From Microcoleus sp. LEGE 07076 (GTDB taxonomy: Bacteria; Cyanobacteriota; Cyanobacteriia; Cyanobacteriales; Microcoleaceae), in the NCBI RefSeq assembly GCF_015207455.1, contig NZ_JADEWV010000050.1, positions 1 through 36,769 of the forward strand: a DNA stretch of 36,769 bases, written 5' to 3'. The stretch's first letter is position 1. Each line of letters starts with the position of its first letter. The translations under genes and the position numbers were made by a program. The notes below the pieces were generated by a model, which did not search any database, was not told the origin of the DNA, and saw nothing but the letters and a program-made list of their open reading frames with translations. Below, piece after piece: positions 8,974 to 15,703 of the stretch.

Positions 8974-10026
8974 TTACTCATTTTTAGGCACAAAGTGATC
9001 CCTTAAAAAATTGCAAAGTACATTAAGTTCATTGTGGGAAAATGCAACAGTGCAATGACTATAAGTACACAAGGTTCTGATTGCATTTTCCCTATCAAAA
9101 TTACCAGCGCCATCAATGACATAAGCCATTTTATAACCTGCATTTTCAATCTGCTCAAATCTAGCTCTTGCTTGTCCAGCTTTACGTTCAATTACACTGT
9201 TTGTTGTTACCTGAAAGCTAATCTCTATTGCAACAAACTTATCTTCTTTAGAAACAACCAGATCAAATGTTGTTAGTCCTTTTTCGCTTTCTTGGTCAGT
9301 ATGTCTAACGCCGGGTAAATGGCCGTTAGGTCTAATAGCTATATCTATAACCCCTAAATTATCTTGTAAGTATTCTTTTACAAAGTTTTGAGCGATTTGA
9401 CCTAAAGTATTGGATTGTGATCCAGAGGTTATCCGGCTAACCCAGATATATCGTTGTTTAATAAACTTATTTAATTTATCGGGTTGACCTAAGTAATTAC
9501 CAATTTCACATTTAGCTAGAACCTCAGCGCTTTTTTCATTCAGTGAACTAGCGCCGAATAAAAGAATTGCTATTAAATCTTTATGTGCCAAAGAGAGAGA
9601 TTGATTTTGGAGTATTTTTTTACCGTCAATCCCTAGTTTATTATTGGTTAGTTGACCTGATGCTGGTAGAAAAATGAATTGATAAGAGTAAGTTTGCAGG
9701 TTCCAAATGTAATCTAATCTCTTTAATGGAAACATTGAATCAAACTGACTATTCACTCTTTTTATCATTTCTCCCCCAAAGTCCGCCAGTACAATTAAAT
9801 GCTTGAGGAACATATTTGCAGAAAGTGTTGAAGCTTCTACTATTTGAAATAATCCGCTTAACCCCGAAACTGGAACGCTAAGAATAGCAATAAATTGATC
9901 TTGAGTTTCTATCAATTTTGGTATAACACTGAGTTCTGCTTCCTTTTGAGATAAGTCGGAAGGCCAAAACATAGAAGCTAACTCACGGATTTCTTCAACT
10001 GTTCTTCTGTAATTTTGAGTTGACAT
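8974..10026 (-). CDS. Probable type II restriction endonuclease
   Basis: The 350-residue product is not a family I can name. Residues 250-290 look like a PD-(D/E)XK nuclease core: FDLVV with D255, a short strand pair, then AIEISFQVTT with E268, followed by a helix rich in Arg/Lys (IERKAGQARARF). The usual catalytic Lys two residues after E268 is a Ser (S270), with Q272 next in phase. The N-terminal two thirds show no known motif. The gene ends 23-56 bp before a cytosine-5 methyltransferase on the same strand, the classical order for a restriction-modification operon, and this context is the main reason for the call. Neither gene contains a CGATCG core and both are AT-richer than their neighbours, suggesting horizontal gain. 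An alternative is another R-M-linked nuclease. Confidence 0.68.
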   Translation of the reverse strand: MSTQNYRRTVEEIRELASMFWPSDLSQKEAELSVIPKLIETQDQFIAILSVPVSGLSGLFQIVEASTLSANMFLKHLIVLADFGGEMIKRVNSQFDSMFPLKRLDYIWNLQTYSYQFIFLPASGQLTNNKLGIDGKKILQNQSLSLAHKDLIAILLFGASSLNEKSAEVLAKCEIGNYLGQPDKLNKFIKQRYIWVSRITSGSQSNTLGQIAQNFVKEYLQDNLGVIDIAIRPNGHLPGVRHTDQESEKGLTTFDLVVSKEDKFVAIEISFQVTTNSVIERKAGQARARFEQIENAGYKMAYVIDGAGNFDRENAIRTLCTYSHCTVAFSHNELNVLCNFLRDHFVPKNE

Positions 10027-10150
10027 TTTTGGTTTTGTGTGATATCAAGTGCTGTGAGTTTGATGAGATCGCCCGCCCTTCTCGCTATTAAATGTTCGCC
10101 GGCCGTTGACGCGATTCTTCAGGGGAGGAGGCTGGCGATTGCACTTTTCC

Positions 10151-10726
10151 CTATTTTTTGCTAGCCATCCACTTTTGAAGATCCTTAATCGTAAAAACGG
10201 CCTTAAAATCCAATCCCGCCTCGCGATATAATTGAGCTCCACCTTGCTCCCTGTCGATCAGCGACAACACTCGATCGACTTTATAACCAGCACCCCGCAG
10301 CCGTTCCACCGCCTGCATCGCCGACTTGCCCGTCGTCACCACATCCTCCAAAACCGCAACATTCGTCCCAGCGGGCAACAGCGGCCCCTCAATATACGCC
10401 ATTGTCCCGTGTCCCTTCGTCTCCTTGCGGACAATTAGCGCCGGAATCGATCGACCTTCCAGAGCCGAAACCACACTCACAGCAGTTACAATCGGGTCAG
10501 CACCCAAAGTCAAACCACCCACAGCCTGCACCTGAGACGGCAGCATGGAGAGGAGTAAGCGCCCCGTCGCCAAAGCACCTTCAGCGTCCAGCGTCACCGG
10601 TTTGCAGTTAATGTAATAAGAACTTTTCTGCCCCGAAGACAGCACAAAATCGCCTTCGCGATAGGCAAACTCGCACAACAAATCCAAAAGTCGATCGCGC
10701 CACACCTTTAAATCCAAAGCATTCAT
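10151..10726 (-). CDS. pyrE: Orotate phosphoribosyltransferase
   Basis: The 191-residue product joins orotate to PRPP to make orotidine 5'-monophosphate, the fifth step of de novo pyrimidine synthesis, in the cytosol. The PRPP-binding motif VAVLEDVVTTGKSA is clear (about residues 123-136). The flexible catalytic loop is seen as RKETKGHG (about 99-106), and the N-terminal FVLSSGQKSSYYI strand is typical of bacterial PyrE. Length is normal for the family, and the ATG start matches known proteins. It is transcribed away from the small exported protein at 10813, leaving an 86-bp shared promoter region. The restriction endonuclease gene starts 124 bp downstream on the same strand, but nothing suggests functional linkage. 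Confidence 0.95.
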   Translation of the reverse strand: MNALDLKVWRDRLLDLLCEFAYREGDFVLSSGQKSSYYINCKPVTLDAEGALATGRLLLSMLPSQVQAVGGLTLGADPIVTAVSVVSALEGRSIPALIVRKETKGHGTMAYIEGPLLPAGTNVAVLEDVVTTGKSAMQAVERLRGAGYKVDRVLSLIDREQGGAQLYREAGLDFKAVFTIKDLQKWMASKK

Positions 10727-10812
10727 AACTTAAACCATCTAGAAAACACAAATAATCCGCCGATAATCAGTTTATATTGGAACCGTAATTAATCTAAAAG
10801 CCGAAGAAATAT

Positions 10813-11340
10813 ATGAGTCAAAAGTTAACAACCCTTAGCCGCGCGTTAATTCTCGCTGTCGCCTCTGCAGCAATGGCATCCGTCAAAGGAGTCCAAGCAG
10901 AAACAGCTCGATTTCACCCAATTTCCGACGACTTCAACCGACAATTCTTTGAAGCTTCAGGAGACTTTTACCACAACGTCAGCTTGCAAGGTTACTTCGG
11001 CGACTATTTAGGCATTGGTGCCCCCAGCGGCGTTGTTGCCTTTCCCGAAAAAGAAATTGAGCGGGATGCCAGCCGCCTCAACGGCCTCTACCGGCGAGTA
11101 ATGCAGAGGCAAGTTTCCAGCGACCCGGTTCTCCGCACCCCCGATGCCGTCAATCCCTTCGATTCCTCAGTCATGGCGCTGCCGAGCGCTTGCCAGCTAG
11201 CACCTCAACCGAGTGGCTGTTTCCCCACACCCGCCGGACTCCAAGACCAGTTTGCACCTCAAAGACAGCAGCAAGAGTCACAGACAGCACCGGGCCCAGT
11301 GAGAGGACTGTACAATGTATTACCGGCTGGTAGAAATTAA
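10813..11340 (+). CDS. Small exported protein of unknown function
   Basis: The 175-residue product starts with a likely signal peptide (MSQKLTTLSRALILAVASAA, cleavage near AQA-like VQAET, residues 28-30). The mature part has an aromatic-rich segment (FNRQFFEASGDFYHNVSLQGYFGDYLG) and a Gln/Pro-rich low-complexity tail (about 140-170) with two cysteines nearby (C127, C136). I do not recognise a family. A GAAGAA element lies just before the ATG. It is divergent from pyrE. Likely periplasmic or outer-membrane associated in a cyanobacterium, which is inference from the signal peptide only. Confidence 0.72.
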   Translation: MSQKLTTLSRALILAVASAAMASVKGVQAETARFHPISDDFNRQFFEASGDFYHNVSLQGYFGDYLGIGAPSGVVAFPEKEIERDASRLNGLYRRVMQRQVSSDPVLRTPDAVNPFDSSVMALPSACQLAPQPSGCFPTPAGLQDQFAPQRQQQESQTAPGPVRGLYNVLPAGRN

Positions 11341-11391
11341 TCAGAGATGAGTAATAGCTGGTAAAACTATAGTCATTTATTGCAATGACAT

Positions 11392-11412
11392 GGGAGGCGT
11401 TAAGTCCCTCCC
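11392..11412 (-). repeat. Hairpin at the probable right end of the IS605/IS1341-like element
   Basis: GGGAGG (11392-11397) and CCTCCC (11407-11412) form a hairpin with a 9-nt loop, located 24 bp beyond the tnpB stop. Elements of this superfamily end in subterminal hairpins instead of inverted repeats, and the 3' end of tnpB with the adjacent end normally encodes the omega RNA. The exact boundary is not determined. Confidence 0.45.
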
Positions 11413-11435
11413 CCTTCCCTTTTACTTTGAGCGGA

Positions 11436-12647
11436 TTAACCCGCCTTGGCCCAAGTACGCAGCTCACTATCAAGAGAGCTAAACGCATTTGGGATTGCTT
11501 TTCTGAGAATGTTGTAAGCACCGTTCACGTCAGAATTAATCAACTGATTAGTTGATGTTTTGTACAAACCTCGCTTAATCCGTTTCCCAGTAAAAACAGG
11601 TTCTGTTTCTGTTTTCCCGTAAACAGGAATTGGATCTAAGCCTAGAAAATTGGCTTTGGAGGTAAAAGATTCTTCCTGCACGATCACCTTAATTCCAACC
11701 AAGAAAGCTTTGTATTCCAGCATCTCAATTAATCGAGCGTGAGGGATGCTAACAAAGTTTTGGTTGGTTTGCTTTCCGAGATTGATCTCGGTTTTCCACT
11801 GTGCATTCTTACCGATTACTAGCATCCCAATTTGTTGTGCGACCAAGATATCGACAATCGTGCGACTTGCATGATGCAAATAATTGTCTATTTTTTGATG
11901 GCGGCAGCGAGTTAAGCGCTGAATGCGGGGCGAAGTTTTGCGACACCCTTTCAATTGGGATTGTAATTGCGCTTTGCGCTTGTTATAGAACTGGTTAATC
12001 GATTTCAATGGTCGCCCGTTAATCAACAGCGGGACAAATCCCGGTTGATTTGAAGTTAACGCCACTAAATTATTCAGTCCTAAATCAATACCTGCTACGA
12101 ATTTGTCGTCGCCAAGGGTGGACTCCGGCTCATCATAAATTACCTCAATTACGTAGGAATCACATTTCGGAACCAACCTAACTTGACAAATTTGGTCTGG
12201 GTTGACTTTAGTTTTGATTGAGAGTTCAGTGCCGGAAAGTTTAATACTGGAGTTTCTCAATTGTTTGCTGCTAATCGCCTGAATCGTGTAGACGAGAAGG
12301 TTTCGACCTTTAGCTTATCTTTGTACTTTGGCAATTTTGGGCTACCCGTGAATTTTGAGGAGTCGGTTTTGTATGCTTTGACGGCTTCAAAAAACGACTT
12401 CCAATTCTGAGCTAGAACCATCAAGATTTGCTGACTTACTTTGGCGGGTAAAGCCTTATATGCTTCATGAGACTTCATCAATCGGTTCATCTCGTTGTAA
12501 TTGGCATAGCCCCATCCGTAAATAAAGTTCTGACGAATGACGTAGTTAGCGGCATTGTACAGATTTTTGGATTTGAAAGCTAGTTGGTCAATTTCGCTAA
12601 AACGAGGTTCCGTTGATTTAATGATATGCCTCTGGAGTTAGTTGCAT
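11436..12647 (-). pseudogene. tnpB: tnpB (IS605 OrfB/IS1341-type), two frameshifts
   Basis: The intact protein would be about 400 residues: an RNA-guided nuclease of an IS200/IS605-superfamily element. Reading from ATG 12647 gives MQLT and then a frameshift near 12632-12635, after which HIIKSTEPRFSEIDQLAFKS continues in another frame. A second frameshift, apparently one base lost near 12312 between KYKDK and KGRNLL, moves the frame again (VYTIQAISSKQLRNSS). The C-terminal part keeps RuvC-like residues: D in GIDLGLNN, E in VQEESFTSK, D in NSDVNGAYN. The CxxC zinc ribbon normally between the last two is absent and replaced by a KRIKRGLYK segment, as in many cyanobacterial IS1341-type copies. 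No tnpA is present. The two shorter open frames at 11436-12260 and 12257-12490 are pieces of this one gene. Confidence 0.88.
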
Positions 12648-12716
12648 TTGAGACTTGCGTTTTTTGGGCTATGCGTATTCCTTGTTCAACACTCACAACT
12701 ATAGAATACCATTATT

Positions 12717-12736
12717 GTTTATAATTGCTTATAAAC
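12717..12736. repeat. Perfect hairpin near the left end of the tnpB element
   Basis: GTTTATAA (12717-12724), loop TTGC, TTATAAAC (12729-12736). It lies about 70 bp upstream of the tnpB start, where a subterminal left-end hairpin of an IS605-like element would be expected. This is an inference from position. Confidence 0.4.
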
Positions 12737-12752
12737 TCAATGAAGTTTTAGA

Positions 12753-12891
12753 ATACCAATTTAATATGAAGTTGCATATATCCCGATCCCCCTCGCATCC
12801 CCCTTAAAAAGGGGGACTTTGAATTCTTACTCCCCCTTTTTAAGGGGGCTGGGGGGATCTGATTCTATGCAGCTTCATAAAAAATTGGTAT
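12753..12891. mobile_element. MITE-like long imperfect palindrome, 139 bp
   Basis: The two arms are near-complements across the whole element. ATACCAATTT opens the left end and AAATTGGTAT closes the right. Inside are ATGAAGTTGCAT matched by ATGCAGCTTCAT, then GATCCCCC matched by GGGGGATC, then CCCCCTTAAAAAGGGGG matched by CCCCCTTTTTAAGGGGG. The centre is an EcoRI-type GAATTC at 12821-12826. No coding capacity. Non-autonomous elements of this kind are common in filamentous cyanobacteria. No target-site duplication was established. Confidence 0.75.
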
Positions 12892-12967
12892 AACTAGGAT
12901 CGAGCGTGCGGACTTTAGTCCGTCTTTACTCAAAGTCAAACAAAGGACTAAAATCCTCAATACAAAC
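12891..12967. repeat. 77-bp direct repeat, copy 1
   Basis: Identical over 77 bp to 12984-13060 and separated from it by 16 bp. It starts TAACTAGGATCGAGCGTGCG and contains the partly palindromic GGACTTTAGTCC and a second GGACTAAAATCC, related to the GGACTTCAGTCC repeats near 21500. Confidence 0.9.
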
Positions 12968-12983
12968 CATAATTACCCATGAG

Positions 12984-13060
12984 TAACTAGGATCGAGCGT
13001 GCGGACTTTAGTCCGTCTTTACTCAAAGTCAAACAAAGGACTAAAATCCTCAATACAAAC
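12984..13060. repeat. 77-bp direct repeat, copy 2
   Basis: Exact second copy of 12891-12967. It ends immediately before the stop codon (13061-13063) of the minus-strand pentapeptide gene, so it may shape that transcript's 3' end. Confidence 0.9.
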
Positions 13061-13813
13061 TTACGAGGATGAAACAATACTGCCATCAGGCATGATTGTA
13101 TCTTTCAAATGAGCGCCACCGAGATTAGCTCCCGCCAAGTTCGCTCCTCTGAGATTTGCCCGGGTCAAATTCGCTCCCCTGAAGTCAACTTTGCCGAGAT
13201 TTGCCCACCGCAAATCCGCAGCTATCAACTGGGCAAAACTTAGATTTGCCTTAAAAAGATATGCTCCGGTGAAGTGAGCTTCGCCGAGGTTAGCTCGAGA
13301 TAAATTAGCTGCGTAACAATGTGCTTCAATCAATTCAGCTTGATTGAGATTAGCTTGACTGAGATTAGCACAATTGAAGTTAGAGCCGGTCGCATCAACT
13401 CGAAACATTACCGCACCAATTAAATTCGCATCTCCTAAATCGGTTTGTTGGAGATTGGCAGCGCTGATGTCCGCCCCAATTAGATTAGCACCGCTCAACT
13501 GCGCTCCTTTGAGGTTTGCACCTCGGAGAGTAGCTCCCGTTAAATTAGCTTGATTTAAATTAGTTTCGAGCAGTTGCGCTCCCGCAAAATTTGCCAAACT
13601 GAGGTGGGAACCCGCGAGATTTGCTGCAATTAATTTAGCATTAAATAAGTCTATTTTAAAAAGGTTAGAGCGCCCGAGATGCGCGCCTCTGAGATTTGCT
13701 TGTGCGAGATTAGCTTCGCTGAGATCCGGTTCTATATTTGGGTTGAGATTTCTCCATTCAATCCAACTAACTGCACCTTTTTTTAACAGAGCTAAGTGCT
13801 GTGGGTTTGCCAT
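13061..13813 (-). CDS. Pentapeptide-repeat protein
   Basis: The 250-residue product is made of about 40 A(D/N)LXX units from residue 30 to about 238, for example LRGANLKGAQLSGANLIGAD, which fold as a right-handed quadrilateral beta-helix. A short N-terminal cap contains WIEWRNLNPN, a sequence commonly preceding these repeats in cyanobacteria. There is no signal peptide or membrane segment, so a cytosolic protein is likely. Known members bind proteins such as DNA gyrase, but nothing here identifies a partner. It begins 20 bp after the stop of the CcmP-like gene on the same strand and is probably co-transcribed with it. A regular repeat continues without breaks, so the gene looks intact. Confidence 0.9.
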   Translation of the reverse strand: MANPQHLALLKKGAVSWIEWRNLNPNIEPDLSEANLAQANLRGAHLGRSNLFKIDLFNAKLIAANLAGSHLSLANFAGAQLLETNLNQANLTGATLRGANLKGAQLSGANLIGADISAANLQQTDLGDANLIGAVMFRVDATGSNFNCANLSQANLNQAELIEAHCYAANLSRANLGEAHFTGAYLFKANLSFAQLIAADLRWANLGKVDFRGANLTRANLRGANLAGANLGGAHLKDTIMPDGSIVSSS

Positions 13814-13833
13814 AATTGCATCTCCTTTAACGG

Positions 13834-14478
13834 CTATTCCTTGCGACCGAGAACTGCTGGATTTGCCCGACCAGATATGCTTTCCACCGCTGCAATTGCT
13901 GCCCGGGAACCTGCTAAAATATCTTGTTCTGAGCCACCGAGGTAAAGTCGCCCGAAACTGCCGACAGCCTGAACCTCTAAGATGTTAATCGATGCGCCTT
14001 TTTCTGCTTCATTGGCCGCCAGCGCTGCATAGGCTGCCGGTTCTACTTCTAAGACATAAAGAGTTTGTCCCGCCAGCAGCAACTGTCCGCGGCGGGTGCG
14101 GTTGATTAATTGTGTTTGGTGTGCGTCAATGTTGCGAATAATTTGGCTGGAAATTACTCGCGGTTTAATAGATTCTTCTCTGCGGACTCCGATGAATTCT
14201 AGAATTGCTTTGCCTGCGGCCCGGGTTTCCCCCTGCTGGCCGGAGTGTACTTCCAGCAGGCCGTACAAGCGCTCGACTATCTGCACTCCCGGGCGCACGG
14301 AGGCTGATTTGAGGGCGACATCGGTAATTCGGTTAATTTCGATACCGGGCGAGATTTCTATCCACAGCGACGCATCTCCTGGCAGCGGCAAGAATCCGGC
14401 GGCGATGGTGCCGATGTATGCTGCGTGCTGCGGCTGCAAGTTGTCTAGAAATACGTAGCTGCGTAGCTCTATTCCCAA
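13834..14478 (-). CDS. ccmP: CcmP-like tandem BMC-domain carboxysome shell protein
   Basis: The 214-residue product begins [20 protein letters not shown] and consists of two bacterial-microcompartment domains (about 1-105 and 106-205). The second contains [16 protein letters not shown], the conserved ANEAEK segment and [13 protein letters not shown]. CcmP forms pseudohexamers that stack into a double layer with a gated pore in the beta-carboxysome shell. Length matches the roughly 213 residues of known CcmP. The start is a TTG at 14476-14478, with GGAG 10 nt upstream (14489-14492). A more distant TTG at 14523 would add 15 basic residues not found in relatives and lacks a ribosome-binding site. 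The gene lies apart from any ccmKLMNO cluster visible here. Symbol from remembered similarity. Confidence 0.85.
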   Translation of the reverse strand: MGIELRSYVFLDNLQPQHAAYIGTIAAGFLPLPGDASLWIEISPGIEINRITDVALKSASVRPGVQIVERLYGLLEVHSGQQGETRAAGKAILEFIGVRREESIKPRVISSQIIRNIDAHQTQLINRTRRGQLLLAGQTLYVLEVEPAAYAALAANEAEKGASINILEVQAVGSFGRLYLGGSEQDILAGSRAAIAAVESISGRANPAVLGRKE

Positions 14479-14523
14479 AAGTTTTGATCTCCGTCGATCG
14501 AGTTTTGACTGTTGTCTGTGCAA

Positions 14524-15054
14524 TATCTGAGTTTACCTGTTTTTGCCAGCAGTAAGTTAAAGTTCGATCCAGGTCGGAAGCAGGAAGAAGGGAGAAGACT
14601 TACACAGCAAGCTTTGTCGCGAGGCGTATTTTACGTTTAATACTAAAACCAAATCCAGGTAACATACGGCCTTTTTGATGGAACCGCGAAGACGCAGTAC
14701 GCGAAGCGGCGCGTCAGCGCTCTTATCGCTTAGAGAATAGCAAAAAGAAGAGTCAGAAGATAAGGGGGGTGGCAAACTCGGATTTGGTTTAATTAGGTGG
14801 ATTTACTGAAATTGTCTGTGGGGCTTGGTTGCTGTACCGCGCTAACCGCTGAGGTGTGAGCTCGGCGCTTGTCTGTTGCTGGAGTGCTGCCGCGAGCAAT
14901 GTTTAATTTCAGGCGCTTGCTAAAAATTTGAGATAAATCTTTAGTAATAGTTGGAATTGAGCAATGTTTATTGCTAGAGACGGATTTAACTTTAATAGCC
15001 GATCGATATAGTTTTGATAGTTAAAGATTTTCGCCAACAGAGAGCATTTGAATT
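14524..15054. other. Divergent intergenic region, no gene seen
   Basis: About 575 bp separate the ccmP start from the WGxxGxxG gene. It contains GAACCGCGAAGACGC at about 14681, an inverted relative of the CTTCGCGGTTCGTTAA dispersed repeat seen near 15666 and 24891. A 72-codon open frame at 14557-14775 is low-complexity and overlaps that repeat, so I do not call it. Promoters for both flanking genes should lie here, but I cannot pick them out reliably. Confidence 0.5.
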
Positions 15055-15372
15055 ATGAAACGTTCTGATCTATCCAAAGCAATTGGTGCAGGCATTCTAG
15101 CTGCTGGTTTAGCCATTGTACCAGGTAATATGCCTGCTTCAGCTCAGACAGATCCAGCTCCCGGTACAAACAGCAGAACCACCACCACTACCACCGTTCC
15201 TCGCTCCGACGTTTACAATGCTGATGCCGATCGCGATTTTGACTGGGGATGGTTGGGATTACTTGGCTTGTTTGGTTTGTTGGGATTGAGGCCCCGCAAA
15301 CAACAAGAAAATGTCCGCAACACAACGACAACCGGCGATCGCGACCCAGCAGTTCGCACAGACTACCCCTAA
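15055..15372 (+). CDS. WGxxGxxG family exported protein
   Basis: The 105-residue product has a signal peptide (about 1-30, ending PASAQT), a Thr/Asn-rich spacer, then DWGWLGLLGLFGLLGLRPRK (about 63-82), a short Gly-rich hydrophobic segment followed by basic residues. This tripartite end is the hallmark of WGxxGxxG proteins, thought to be sorted or membrane-anchored by that segment. The tail after it (about 83-105) is Thr/Asp/Arg-rich and hydrophilic, which is longer than in classical C-terminal sorting signals. AGAGAGC precedes the ATG. A strong terminator lies 75 bp after the stop. Function unknown. Confidence 0.8.
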   Translation: MKRSDLSKAIGAGILAAGLAIVPGNMPASAQTDPAPGTNSRTTTTTTVPRSDVYNADADRDFDWGWLGLLGLFGLLGLRPRKQQENVRNTTTTGDRDPAVRTDYP

Positions 15373-15447
15373 TGCTCCAGTTGAGTGGCTGCGGGCCTGA
15401 TGCGGGGACAGGATATTTAACTTGTCGAAGTAGCATCAACAATCATC

Positions 15448-15477
15448 AAAAAACCTTTATCTGCGAGGTTTTTTTTT
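15448..15477 (+). terminator. Rho-independent terminator
   Basis: AAAAAACCT, a 9-nt loop, then AGG followed by nine or more T. It lies about 75 bp downstream of the WGxxGxxG gene and is oriented to end its transcript. Confidence 0.8.
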
Positions 15478-15535
15478 ATTTGAGACGAAGCGCGAGCGAT
15501 CGAACCTGAGATGTTGCACCATTTTCAATTAGCCT

Positions 15536-15567
15536 TTGATGAACAGGCTCTCCGGCCTGTTCATCAA
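15536..15567. terminator. 13-bp perfect hairpin between convergent genes
   Basis: TTGATGAACAGGC (15536-15548), loop TCTCCG, GCCTGTTCATCAA (15555-15567). It sits between the plus-strand WGxxGxxG gene and the end of the minus-strand giant kinase. Without an immediate T-run it could be a transcript-end stabiliser or a REP-like palindrome instead of a true terminator. Confidence 0.55.
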
Positions 15568-15703
15568 TCAAATTTATCTTTTGTCGAACGGGTCGGAGAA
15601 CGCGACTTGAAATGACTTATTGCTGCCTTTCTTCTTCCCTTCTTGCTTCGCGCCCTTTGCGTCTTCGCGGTTCGTTAAATAAAGACTAAAAACCTTAAAA
15701 AAA

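Noticed and set aside
11171-11521. 116-codon minus-strand frame overlapping the tnpB end and the exported-protein gene
   Set aside because: It runs antisense to a gene with a signal peptide and out of frame with tnpB, so it is a shadow.
12891-13060. Possible CRISPR array from repeated units
   Set aside because: Only two 77-bp copies with a 16-bp gap; repeat and spacer lengths do not fit and no cas genes are nearby.
14557-14775. 72-codon minus-strand frame
   Set aside because: It overlaps a dispersed GAACCGCGAAGACGC repeat, has no motif and no ribosome-binding site.
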